Shown here in pieces: positions 34,805 through 45,744 of a DNA stretch of 64,000 bases. Numbering within the stretch: the stretch's first letter is position 1; each line of letters begins with the position of its first letter. The DNA comes from Humulus lupulus (Eukaryota; Streptophyta; Magnoliopsida; Rosales; Cannabaceae). Location: contig NC_084793.1 of the NCBI RefSeq assembly GCF_963169125.1, positions 219,134,652 to 219,198,651 on the forward strand, given 5' to 3'. The notes beneath the pieces were generated by a model. That model saw only the letters and a list, made by a program, of their open reading frames with translations. It was not told the DNA's origin and made no database searches. Position numbers and translations under genes: made by a program.

Positions 34805-37063
34805 CACTCCCGCTCATGTCGAAGTGTCTGGGCATATCTCTCCCTTGCTTTGTTACTATCCTCAGCCAAGTGTGGACCTCCACATATAGTGTCTAATGTA
34901 AATTCTACAGGCCCGGTTTGCAAGGGTGGAGATCTCTGTCATTTGAACCCCGGATTGTTTTTGCCTCCTTTTCCTTGGGGTGTCTCTGCCTGGTACTTTT
35001 TCAACTTGCCCGACCGGAGAAGAAATTCTATCTCATCTTTGAGGTGATTGCATTCATTCGTGTCATGACCATAATCTCCATGGAAACGACAATACTTATT
35101 CATGTCTCTCTTACTCATCTCTTTCCTGATGGGTGGACGTTTCTTGTAGGGAATCTCTTCATGACTAGCAAGATATATTTCTGCCCGGCTGGCCGAGAGA
35201 GTGGTGTAATTAGTGAACTGAGGCTCATACTTGGTTGGCTTTTTGTTTGAACTCGACTTAGCCTTCTTTTCTTCATGGCGGTCAGACCCGTTATTCCCAC
35301 GTTTCTTTCCACCATTCTGATCGTTTCTACCATTCTTAGGAGGGTCAGATGATCCGCCCGGATTGTTTATGCCATTCTCCTCTTTCTCGATTGCATCATC
35401 CAATTTCATATATTTTTCTGCTCGGTCAAGAAATTGTTGAAGTGTTGAAATTGGATTTCTATGTATCCTATCCCACAAAGGGCTCTGATAAGTTATCCCA
35501 GAGGATATGACAACCATCTTCCCCTCATCTCCTACACCAGTTGCTTTGTTGGCTTCTATCATGAATCTCTGTATATAATTCTTTAAAGACTCATATTTTC
35601 CTTGTTTGATATTTTCCAAGTGGTTGGCATACACTGGTGGAGTCCGGGCAGCGTGAATTGTCTACAAAACTCCTTCCTAAATGTTTCCCAAGAAGTGATG
35701 GAATTCTGCTTAAACTTCCAATACCACTCCTGGGCAGTATCTGTGTAGTCGGGAAAACTCTACACTGATAATTGTCACTTACCCCGAGCTGTTCCACCTG
35801 GTCCTTAAATTTCCCAACATGTCTAATGGGATCTGCCTTTTCTGTATATAGTGGCAGCATTGGTGCTTTATATTTTTCCGGTGGTTGGGTTGCTCTAATC
35901 TGGGCACAAAATGGACTGCCACTCCTGTGGTCTACAACATCCATTCCGAATGGTCATTTTGACAAACCTTGAACTGCAGCCGCTAACGCATCAAGCTGGG
36001 CTTGGATGGCTGCAGCGACTGTCAGGGGCTCAAGGTCTTGACCGCCTGGTTAGGCATTTCTATCTGGCACACTGTCATCAAGTATTTCTACTTGACTGGC
36101 AGGGCGGTTCAGATCTCGCCCTTCGACCGGGACAGTCCTTCTCTTGTCACTGACAACATCCTTTAGATCCTTCTGGGAAGTGCATCTTCCTAACTGATCA
36201 AACACTGTGCTCTTAGATTTTTCAGATGGCTTACTGCGTGGGACCTGCTCTCTCCCACTACGCTGCTCGACGGGATGTAGTGGAGGCTTCTTGGTACGTC
36301 CCGGGCAGTATTTTCCTCCTTGCTGGTAAGTGCCTTCCTTTTCCTTTTCTCTTGACTGGTTGGTCTTATGACTGTGCCCCTCGTCTTGACCATGTCCATC
36401 TTTGCAGCTAGGAATTTTTTTATCTCGAGGAGCTTTGGTTTGGTTGTTTCCAGGTGGAGTGTGCTTACTATCCGACTGGTAACTTTCTGACCAGGAGGTT
36501 TTTGACTGATGACTTCTAGAAGGGGTTTTAGAGTTCTCCCTTTGTGTTGATGCAGTTCTAGAGCGGACTCCGTCATTTGCCCGACCAGTCTGATTGCTTC
36601 GACTCTGGTCAGGTCCCTGAGAGTCCGTCCTTCTAGCAGGGGACTTCCAACTAGCGTTGTCCTTTTGTGCTCCTTGGGTGGCTACTTGTGTCGTGGCTTG
36701 AGCATTGGCTTGGGCCAATTGAGTAGCCACTTCTAGAACAAGTGCTGCTTCACGATGTCTTCGGTCGCCCTCCTCTTGTCGTCGCCTAATCTCGTCACTC
36801 ATGGCATCCTATTTTTGCTGCTCGAATGTAGCCTTCTGTCTAGCCATTTCCTCGGTGAAAGACTCCTACCGAGCATTGAATTGCATAATATCCTCTTGGA
36901 AAGCGCCTATTGCTTCCTGGAGTTGTTCAACTTCTGGAGTGGTCTCCTCGAGAAAGACCCTAGGCTCAGTCTCTGGGTTCTGCAGTCCAAAACCTTCTGT
37001 TCTAGCAGGCTCTTTTGACGTACTTGGCTTTTTTGAGGCCATACTGGTATTCTTGGGAGCCAT
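34805..37063 (-). pseudogene. gag: Gag of element J (Tat-like), with zinc knuckle
   Basis: ATG at 37063 (MAPKNTSMASKKPST) opens a frame read on the minus strand to about 35755. It covers an N-terminal charged low-complexity region of about 300 residues (Ser, Gln, Arg, Lys) and core block EKADPIRHVGKFKDQVEQLG (about 35850). Frameshifts near 35755 and 35640 bracket the WYWKF region. Then come LENIKQGKYESLKNYIQRFM, AEKYMKLDDA, a Lys/Asn-rich stretch, and the zinc knuckle CRFHGDYGHDTNECNHLKDE (about 35020-35075). After a TGA the linker TICGGPHLAEDSNKARERYA is still readable, where protease would follow, but the similarity ends there. Stops in the first part are TAG at Gln-like positions. Confidence 0.85.
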
Positions 37064-37090
37064 ACTGGTAGGGTAGCAGTGTATTTCTTA

Positions 37091-37118
37091 TTCAGGCTCT
37101 CAATGAAAGCACCAAAAA
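37091..37118 (-). other. Putative primer binding site of element J
   Basis: Minus strand reads TTGGTGCTTTCATTGAGAGC just after the LTR. It sits where the primer site must be. I have not matched it to a specific tRNA. Confidence 0.5.
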
Positions 37119-38300
37119 TGTTGACCACGATTTTGGCCAACGATGAATAGATGTCAAAACTACAGTAAGCCTTTAATAGAAAATGCGACACCGATAATTT
37201 TATAGTGGTTCAACCCCAATTTATTGGTAATAGCCTAATCCACTTGGAGTTGTGATATATAAAGTCTGCATTTAAGATCAGATATACCTAAGCCAACTGA
37301 GTTTCTCAAGTGTAAGTAGAAAAATCTAGAGTTTCTCTCTCTAGAGAATACAAGTTTTCTCTCTCTAAGCTCTCTCAGAAAATGCCCCAAGAACGCTCCA
37401 AGTAACAGTCCCAAAATCTCAAAATTAGAAAGACTCCAAGTCTCCAAAAGATCCAATCCTTAAAATGATGCCATGAGCTCTTTATTTATAGGCTCATGGA
37501 TCGTACATGAAAAATATCTCGTTTTGACGGGTCCTTGGTTGTTTCAACCAACTTTATTTAATAAAATAATAAATAAATCAAAATTACAATAATATAGCTA
37601 TTAATTTGGGATATCTGAGAGATTTGCACGGTAGTTATGAGTGATTCGGGTTGAACTTGTTATTGAGATTCTATAAAGAAGTCACTGGGCAGTTAACTCC
37701 TGAGATTCTGACACATCTGGTCAGCTACTCCTTCAATTTGAGATGACTGGTCGGATGAAACCCATTTCTAAGACGACTGGTCGGATGAAACCCATCTATG
37801 AGATGACTGGTCGGATGAAACCCATCTATGAGATGACTCGTCAACTATATCACATTACTGAAGTGACTGGTCGACCAAAACACATTACTAGTCGGCCAAA
37901 ACACATTACTGGTCGGCCAAGACACATTACTGGTCGGCCAAAACACATTACTGGTCGATCAAAACACATTACTGGTCGGCCAAAACACATTACTGGTCCT
38001 CCAAGACACATTACTGGTCGGATAACACTATTTTCTGAAGTAACTGGTCGAACATAACTTTTTACTGGTCAGTCAAGAACCTTACTGGTCGGACAGAAAT
38101 TTTACTTGGTCGGTCAAATTACTTTCTGACCAGATAAATCAATTTCTTGACCATTAATATCACAACTCCAAAGATAAATTTCAAATATTTGCACTTCTTG
38201 GTCAACCCATCTATTGACTATTAATATGCCATTCACTACCATTCATTGCCACTTGTCACTTTTGAATGCCACGTCATTGAACGAAATTTTGGGGATAACA
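37119..38300 (-). repeat. 5' LTR of element J, 1182 bp
   Basis: Plus strand runs TGTTGACCACGATTTTGGCC to GGGGATAACA. It carries one more 21-bp unit than the 3' LTR and about 60 bp that the 3' LTR has lost. Confidence 0.92.
37741..38060. repeat. Tandem repeats in J 5' LTR (30-bp and 21-bp units)
   Basis: Four GATGACTGGTCGGATG-type units followed by seven 21-bp units with core ACTGGTCGGCC. The 3' LTR has six of the latter. Confidence 0.9.
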
Positions 38301-38423
38301 TTGTGTTTATGTTAATTTAGGAATTTGATGTTCATATGTATGTCATGTTATTCTATGTTTCAATTAAGTGTTTAGAAAAATAATAGGAAGCATGCATCTA
38401 GATTTAAATTCCAAGATCTTACA

Positions 38424-39361
38424 GCTGCTTGCATGGATTATGAGATATGCAAAATGGATGTTAAGACAAAATTTATGAATGGCTATCTTGACCAGAAGGG
38501 TTCGAAACAAAAGGTCAAGAGCAAAAGGTTTGTAAGCTTCTTAGTTCCATTTATGGACTCAAGCAAGTCTCAAGGTCTTTGAACCTGAGATTTGATGACA
38601 CAATTAAAAAGTATAGCTTTGAACAAAACGTTGATGAACCTTGTGTCTGTAAACAAGTCAAAGATGGCATTCTGGTCTTCTTAGTTCTTTATGTTGATGA
38701 TATTCTAGTGATTGGAAATGATGTAGAAACATTATCAAAAGTACAAAAATGGATAGCTAAGCAATTCCAAATGAAAGATTTGGGAGATGCAAACTATGTT
38801 TTGGGCATCCAGATCCTTCAGGATCGACATAGCGAAGTTTTGCCTCTGTCTCAAGTGACTTATATTGATAAGGTACTCGAACATTTTAGTATTCAAAATT
38901 CCAAGAAGGGTGATATGTATGCAATTATCCTTTCTAAACAACAGTGTCCTAAGACATCTTAAGAAGAAGAGGATATGAGACAATATCTCTACGCCTCTGC
39001 AGTAGGCAGTCTAATGTATGCCATGTTGTGTACAAGACCTGGCATTTTTTATGCAGTAAGGATAGTCATTCATTATCAATCCAATCCTCGATTGAGTCAT
39101 TAGGTTGCAATAAAGAATATTCTTAAATGTCTTAGGAAAACTAGAGAATATATGCCTGTATATTCAGTTGGTGACCTGAACCCCACTAGTTACATTGATT
39201 TTGATTTTCAATCAGACAGAGATAATCAAAAATCGACTTCTAGATCATTGTTCACACTTAGTGGATGAGTTGTATCCGGCGAAGTATCAAAGAAATCAGA
39301 TTGCAGATTCTACCATGGAGGTTGAATACATAGTTGCTTGTGAAGCAGCTAAGGAGGCTGT
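38424..39361 (+). pseudogene. pol: Reverse transcriptase and RNaseH of copia element D, middle part
   Basis: Resumes D's RT at AACMDYEICKMDVKTKFMNG, then YGLKQ and the active-site block LVLYVDDILVIGND (Asp pair within 38693-38701), then KDLGDANYVLGIQI. After a TAA near 38962 the frame goes on: LYASAVGSLMYAMLCTRPGI, QSNPRLSH, VAIKNILKCLRKTREYM, then a broken RNaseH with DSDFQSDRD-type and VEYIVACEAAKEAV blocks. It stops at the solo LTR C insertion and continues at 51062 with VWLKKF. Several frameshifts (about 38500, 39215, 39330) are present. Confidence 0.87.
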
Positions 39362-39883
39362 TGTTGGGAAACTTATACAGGATCTTTATTTATTTTCAGG
39401 TAGATCTAATATTAAACAAATTAATATGAGATAACCTAGATCATGTTTCTAAAATTGAATTCAAATAGAAACAAAGATAAGAATACTTACAGTATATGCA
39501 GAGGAATGAAAGAGTCCTTCATTTTCTCTAACTCTTGTATCCTTTGTGTGGCAGAGTATTATCAAGAAATTGAACTGTTCTTCTAATTTCTTCACAGTCT
39601 TCCAATGTATCATTAGAATCACCTACACTAGTGTGGGCAATTCTCAACACATGAGATAGATACAAAGAGAAGAAGAGAAAATAACAAAGAGGCTTAGAAA
39701 AAGATTTGTGTTTAGAGAGAATCTAAAACTATCAGAAAACCAGTGATTAAACTTATCTATCGTCTGTCTTGACTTCTCTCTAATCACTCCTTTTATAGAC
39801 TCAATTAAGCCATTTAATTTAATTAAAAAATCAATAAAATAATAGTCAATTAACAACCCTAGGTCGAAATTATTATGGGCTTT

Positions 39884-42256
39884 TGTAATGCCCTGGATAG
39901 CCAAGACCGTAACACTGTGTGTTTATAAAAGTGCAAGACTTGCTAATCAAGTCATTTAGTTAGAAACGTGTTACTGAAATTATAATTGTTCTAGGTTTAA
40001 AAGATTTTGGTTACAAAAGTTACATTTTGTACATGGGATCCCAAACGAAATAGAGTTTAAGAGACAGTTTACAATAAATCCAGGTTATAAACATGTCCTG
40101 GCCACCCTAAGGGCAAATCAAACATTTAGGCTTCTCTCGTCCTATATCACTCCTCGGCCGTGGCGGCCGATCAACTGACTATATACATTCAGCCTCATAG
40201 CTCTCTAACTCAGGACCGGTCCACCTTGCCCTTGCCTTTACCTGTACCACGTAGCACCCGTGAGCCAAGGTCTAGCAAGAAAACCAGATAACAAAGCATA
40301 ATCATCAATCAATCAATATGAAAACTCATAGAGCATAATCATATATTCAGCAATCCATAATACTCACATAATCAGGCATTCAACATACCAAGTTCATCAA
40401 ATTAATATTAATAGCCAATTCACATATCAACCAAGGTCGACGCCATTAGGTCGCATCCCCTAGTTATCCCACTAACTCTGGCCCGCTTAAACCGAGATCA
40501 ATGAATATTAAGCTGTCCTCAGCTACCAGTGGCCAAGCCGCGCCCTGTGCGCAAATATTGATTCTGGCACTCTTAGGTCATTTATCACTTGTCCCATGGC
40601 ATAATACCATCTCATGACATCACATATAGGGAGCTCTTAGTCCCAACATTAACACATAACCGGGTGCAGTTTCTTACCTTTATATTCTGATAGCTTGATT
40701 AGTGAAACCGACCCTCAAGCACGATCCCGTCTGAGTTCTGGCGTACACCTAGTCACAGCCATGAATTAGAACCATCACTAAACTTCAATTCCAAAACCTA
40801 ACCTCGCGACCAATCCCAAGCCCTCGGGAAGCCCTAATTCCACTAAATGGGGTGGTGGAATCAAACCCTGAGCCCCCGGGCAAAAACCCTAAGAAATAAC
40901 CCAAAAATCGATTTCTAGAAATAGGGTAGCGCTACAGCGCCACAAAGTGGGTGCTCTAGCACTACATATAGAGCCAAAACGCCCAAACAGCCCAGACCTA
41001 TCGCTACAGCGCGAGTTACAACACTCAACTTCCCATATTTGTCTCCTTCGAATTTCCTCGAACTAAACGTCTCCAAAACTCCTCCAAACCTTAACCATAC
41101 CCCTAAACAAGCCTACCTACATCTATATCACACCCCACACAACCCAACAACACAAAACCTAGCCACATGCACTAACAAACAAGGAAAAAGCCATGTTTGA
41201 ACTTGAAGCTAAAACACTCAACAAAAAACCCTAACAGTCCAGAATTCAAGTGACCAAGTCCAGAGTTTCTTACTTTCAATGGGGAAATTCGACCTTAGGC
41301 TATCCTCCACACCTTCTCAGCTTTCAACTCTCAAATCCTCAGGCTTAATTCTCTAGAGTTCCCATCCAAAACTCAGTTCAGAAATCTATTTCAACACAGA
41401 ACCAGAAACTCAAGAACAACCTTGAAACTTACCTTAATTGGGTGAGTAACTTCTGCTAATCCTCAAGCTTTATCAAGAACCTTAGCCCCAATCTCCAGCC
41501 CAAGTTCTCCCTAAGTTACAGCTCCAAAATTCCTCAAGAAATGAAGAAGAAATCCTAACCCGAGAGAGAGAAAAGAGACCTCTATTTTTCCTTCTTTCTT
41601 CCCTTCTTTCCTTTTCTTTCAGTTTCCTTTAGTTTCTAAACATCCCGCTAAGTCATAAAGTAGATTGGTACTTATCTCTATTTTAACCAAATGACATATT
41701 TGCCCTCCCATGTAAATCCTAAGCATTTATTCCTTTGAAGGGAATTTTGGTCATTTGTTCCCAATTCCTGCTAATTCCTCTAGTGTCTCTAATAATTACC
41801 ACTTACATCCCGACACCTAACTAATCTCCAATTATATTCCTTAATATGAAATAGCCTCACATATATATCCTAAATTCCCAAAAATACCCCCAAGACTCAC
41901 CCTGAGCTGGGTATAAATCCCCCCCGTGACTTTTTCGCTAAACCGTTCACTAGGATCGCCTCGAGTCACAAGCTGCAAATATATCCACATAATAATGTGG
42001 TCTCAACAATTTATTTCAAATATTTACATTTATGCCCTCAACAGGTCAAAATTACGAATATGTCCGTATAACTTAATCAGGGCCTACATGCATACTAGTA
42101 CACATAGTAATGCATCACATATATTCAAATAATCATATAAGCATGCTTATCACATAATCATGCATTTAATCATTTAAATCACACATAATCCAGTTATTCC
42201 CTCCCAGCATACTAATCAAGGCCCCTAAGCCTTATTAGTAATTTTGGGTCGTTACA
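39884..42256 (-). repeat. 3' LTR of element A1, 2373 bp
   Basis: Plus strand TGTAATGCCCTGG to TGGGTCGTTACA. Mid-LTR motif cluster with GTAGCGCTACAGCGCC at about 40926-41012. Small frames here (for example 41926-42132) are matched by frames in LTR A2 and are only LTR homology. Confidence 0.95.
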
Positions 42257-42270
42257 ACTATCCCCTCCTA
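42257..42270 (-). other. Polypurine tract of element A1
   Basis: Minus strand TTAGGAGGGGATAGT ends exactly at the LTR start TGTAACGACCC. Confidence 0.9.
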
Positions 42271-42292
42271 ACGAGAATTTCGTCCTTGAAAT

Positions 42293-45200
42293 TTACCTGA
42301 ATAACTCGGGATTCTGATCCTGCATCGTTGACTCAAGCTCCCAGGTCGCTTCCTTGACCCTACTATTCCTCCACAATACTTTAACTAGAGGAATCGTCTT
42401 ATTCTGTAGTACTTTATCCTTCCGATCGAAAATCTAAACCGGTCGCTCCTCATAGGATAAATCTGTCTGCAATTCTAGGTCTTCATATTTCAACATATGT
42501 GTCGTATCTGAAACGTACTTCTGGAGCATAGAAACATGAAATACGTTATGAACCCCTGACAATGATGGTGGCAAAGCTAACCTATAAGCCACCTGACCGA
42601 TCCTTTCTGGGATCTCAAAGGGTCCAATAAACCTAGGGCTTAGCTTGCCTTTCTTCCCAAATCTCCTCACCCCTCGCAGTGGTGAAACTCGAAGAAACAT
42701 GTGGTCCCCAACCTAGAACTCCATGTCCCTATGCTTGGGGTAAGCGTAGCTTTTCTGTCTGCTCTGTGAGGCGAGCATTGTAGCTCGGATCTTCTCAATA
42801 GCTTCATTCTTCTTCTGAACCATGTTCAGCCCCAAGTACTTCCTCTCACCCATCTCAGCCCAATGAATGAATGATCTACATCTCCTCCCATATAACATCT
42901 CATAGGGAGCCACTCCAATCATTGATTGGTAACTATTGTTGTATGACAACACAATCAACAGGAGATACCTACTCCAAGATCCCTCAAAGTCAATCACACA
43001 GGCCCTGAGCAGATCCTCCAATACCTGAATTGTCCTCTCAGACTATCCATCAGTCTGAGGATGAAAGGCCGTGATGAACTTCAGCTGAGTTCTCATAGCC
43101 TTCTGTAAACTACCACAAAACTTGGATGCAAAGATAGAATCCCAGTCTAACACAATAGACTTAGGAACCCCATGGAGACGTACGATCTCCCTCACATATA
43201 ACTCTGCGTACTGATCCACTGTATACGTCGACCTCACTGGAAGAAAATGAGCTAACTTGGTGTATCTGTCCACTATCACCCACACCGAGTCATGAAGCCC
43301 TACTGTCCTGGATAAACCTCCCACAAAATCCATCATAATATCCTCCCATTTCCACTTGGGAATACCCAAAGGCTGAAGTAACCCTGTTGGTCGCTGATGC
43401 TCAGCCTTCACCTGCTGACAGGTTAGACACCTGGCAACGTACTCCACCATATTCTTCTTCATCCTGGGCTACCAATATAATGTTCGTAGATCCTGATACA
43501 TCTTTGTGGTACTCGGATGAAGTGAGTACAACGTAGTATGTGACTCATCCAATATCTCTCGTCTGATCCCCACATCAGCTGGAACGTAAATCCACCCCTG
43601 ATACCATAGCAAACCCATCTCAGAAATAGAATAGTCCTTAGCTACTCTTGCTAAGACATTCTCTCTAACCTCCTGTAACTGAGCATCTACCAACTGTCTT
43701 TCCTTAATCCGTTCTATCAGGGTCGACTGTAGAGTAATGTTGGCCAACCGGCCCACCACCAATTCTATCTCTGCTTTGGTCATTTCATCAGCTAACTCTC
43801 TTGAGATCTAAATAGAACTAAGTAACTACCCCGAGCCTCTCCTACTCAATGCATCCACCACTACGTTGGCTTTCCCTGGGTGATAAAGAATGTCACAGTC
43901 ATAATCCTTTACCAATTCCAACCAACGTCTCTGCCTCATGGTCAGGTCCTTCTGTGTGAAGAAGTACTTCAAACTCTTGTGATCAGTGTATATCTCACAC
44001 TTTTCCCCATACAGGTAGTGCCGCCAAAATTTCAGTGCGAATACCACTGCTGCTAACTCCAAATCATGGGTAGGATACCGCTGCTCATACTCCTTTAGCT
44101 GTCGTGACGCATAAGCTATAACCTTCTCATTCTGCATCAACACACAGCCCAAACCCATCCTTGACGCATCGCAATAAACAATAAACTTTCCTTCCTCCGA
44201 AGGAAGACTCAGCACAGGTGCAGTAATAAGTCGCCGCTTCAACTCTTGAAAGTTGTTCTCACACTTGTCTGACCAGACGAACTTCAAATTCTTCCGTGTC
44301 AATTCTGTCATTTGTTCCGCTATCTTCGAGAAGCCTTCCACAAATCTCCTGTAGTAACCTGCCAAACCGAGAAAACTCTGAACCTCCGAGGTGTTCCTTG
44401 GCCTCGGCCAATCCCTAACCGCCTCAACCTTAGATGGATCCACCTGAATCCCATTTGCACCAACAATATGTCCAAGGAATGTCACTTCTAGTAGCCAAAA
44501 CTCACACTTCTTAAACTTGGCGTACAACTGGTGCTCTCTCAACCTCTGTAGAACCTGTCGCAGATGAAACTCGTGCTCTGCCTCTAACTTACAGTACACT
44601 AAGATGTCATCGATGAAGGCGATGATAACTGATCCAAGAAGTCCTTGAACACCCTGTTCATTAAGTCCATGAAGGCTGCTGGGGCATTGGTCAAACCAAA
44701 TGACATGACCAGAAAATCATAATGCCCATACCTCATTCGGAAGGTCGTCTTTGGTATGTCCTCGTCCTTGATCCTCAGTTGGTGATAACCAGATCGAAGA
44801 TCAATCTTTGAGAACACCGTCTTACCCTGCAGCTGATCGAACAAGTCATCAATCCTTGGTAAAGGATATTTATTCTTGATGGTCAACTTGTTCAATTCCG
44901 TGTAGTCTATACACATTCTCAGAGTCCCGTCCTTCTTCTTCACAAACAAAACCGGAGCGCCCCATGGTGAGTAACTCGGTCTGATGAACCCCAAATCCAG
45001 AATCTTCAACTCCTTCAGTTCTATCGGTGTAATTCTATACGATGCTCTTGACACTGGCTCCGTCCCTGGCGCTAACTCAATGACGAACTGAATCTCCTTG
45101 TGTGGTGGCAGCCCTGGTAAGTCCTCAGGGAATACATTTAAAAATTCACAAACCAATATAGTCTCTCTCAGCCCTGCTGGTAGTACTCTAGTGGTGTCTA

Positions 45201-45744
45201 CCACACTAGCTAGGAAACCTATACATCCTCCCTGTAATAGGTCCCTTGCTCTCAGCGCTGAAATCATAGGTATGCGGGTTCCACATATCGCTCCCACGAA
45301 GACAAAGGGATCCTCTCCCCCTGGCTTAAACGTCGCCATCTTCTTCCTACAGTCAGTAGTAGCTCTGTATCTAACCAGCCAATCAATCCCCGAAATCATG
45401 TCAAAATCCTCCATACCCTACTCAATCAAGTCTACTGACAATTCCCTACCATCAACCATTACTGGCAGTGCTCTAATCCACCTCCTAGAAACTACCAGTT
45501 CCCCTGTAGGCAATATAGTCTCAAACCCTGCAGTACGGTACTCACTAGGTCTACATAATCTATTAATCACTGTACTAGAAGCAAAGGAATGTGTAGCACC
45601 AGAGTCAATCAATATAGTAAAAGGAGAGCCAGTGCTAGAAAGCTGACTTGTCACTACCGAGGGACTAGTCTCAGCCTCTGCCTTCGTTAGGGTGAACACT
45701 CGAGCTGGAGTCGAGCTGTCCACCTTCCCTGCTTCCCCTTTCTT
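42293..45744 (-). pseudogene. pol: Pol of element A1: protease, RT, RNaseH, integrase, chromodomain-like
   Basis: Protease has ILIDSGATHSFAS (active Asp-Ser-Gly intact). RT reads [20 protein letters not shown], then [15 protein letters not shown] and [18 protein letters not shown]. One base is missing just before the FIDDI active site (about 44625), shifting the frame there and nowhere else. RNaseH ([31 protein letters not shown]) and integrase (CLTCQQVKAEHQRPTGLLQP, MMDFVGGL, FHPQTDG then a stop, then SERTIQ) follow. In integrase the second catalytic block reads VLDWDSIFAS instead of VSDRDxxFTS. C-terminal [20 protein letters not shown] and [10 protein letters not shown] lead to the chromodomain-like LVKVLWRNSRVKEATWELES, ending at TAA 42293-42295. 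All stops in this part are TAG. Confidence 0.93.

Larger units (their letters stand above)
30782..38300 (-). mobile_element. Element J: gag-only Tat-like Ty3/gypsy retrotransposon, 7519 bp
   Basis: Two LTRs of 1101 bp (30782-31882) and 1182 bp (37119-38300) flank a 5.2-kb interior. Flanks are TCGTG (30777-30781) and TTGTG (38301-38305), a duplication with one difference, and the matching B sequence at about 24164 is uninterrupted. On the minus strand: primer site, gag with zinc knuckle, the start of the linker to protease, then no pol. A plus-strand frame and a GC-rich repeat tract lie near the 3' LTR. About 420 aligned LTR bases show roughly 25 differences. Confidence 0.9.
20777..38423 (+). 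mobile_element. Element B: full-length, decayed Ty1/copia retrotransposon
   Basis: Both LTRs start TGTTGGGTTTTATGCCC and end AAGATCTTACA. Net LTR length is about 1826 bp (5', after removing the CACTA insertion) and 1833 bp (3', after removing element J). Flanks are GTTGT (20772-20776) and GCTGC (38424-38428), a target duplication that differs by two C-to-T changes, and removing it rejoins D's RT frame as SI-AACMDYE. A hand comparison of about 365 LTR bases shows roughly 30 differences, so B is fairly old. Confidence 0.9.
29067..38423 (+). repeat. 3' LTR of element B, interrupted by element J
   Basis: Follows a purine-rich GGGCAAGTCGGAGAT and starts TGTTGGGTTTTATGCCC. LTR sequence runs to 30781, is broken by J (30782-38300), and resumes 38301-38423 with TTGTG TTTATGTTAATTT, ending AAGATCTTACA. 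Confidence 0.92.

Noticed and set aside
35911..37076. Plus-strand frames opposite J's gag
   Set aside because: Shadows of the minus-strand gag, which has the conserved motifs and zinc knuckle.
41926..42132. 68-codon frame in A1's LTR, matched by 55400-55606 in A2
   Set aside because: Conserved only because both are LTRs of one family; it is antisense to the element and lacks any domain.
45098..45646. 182-codon plus-strand frame
   Set aside because: Antisense shadow of A1 protease/RT.
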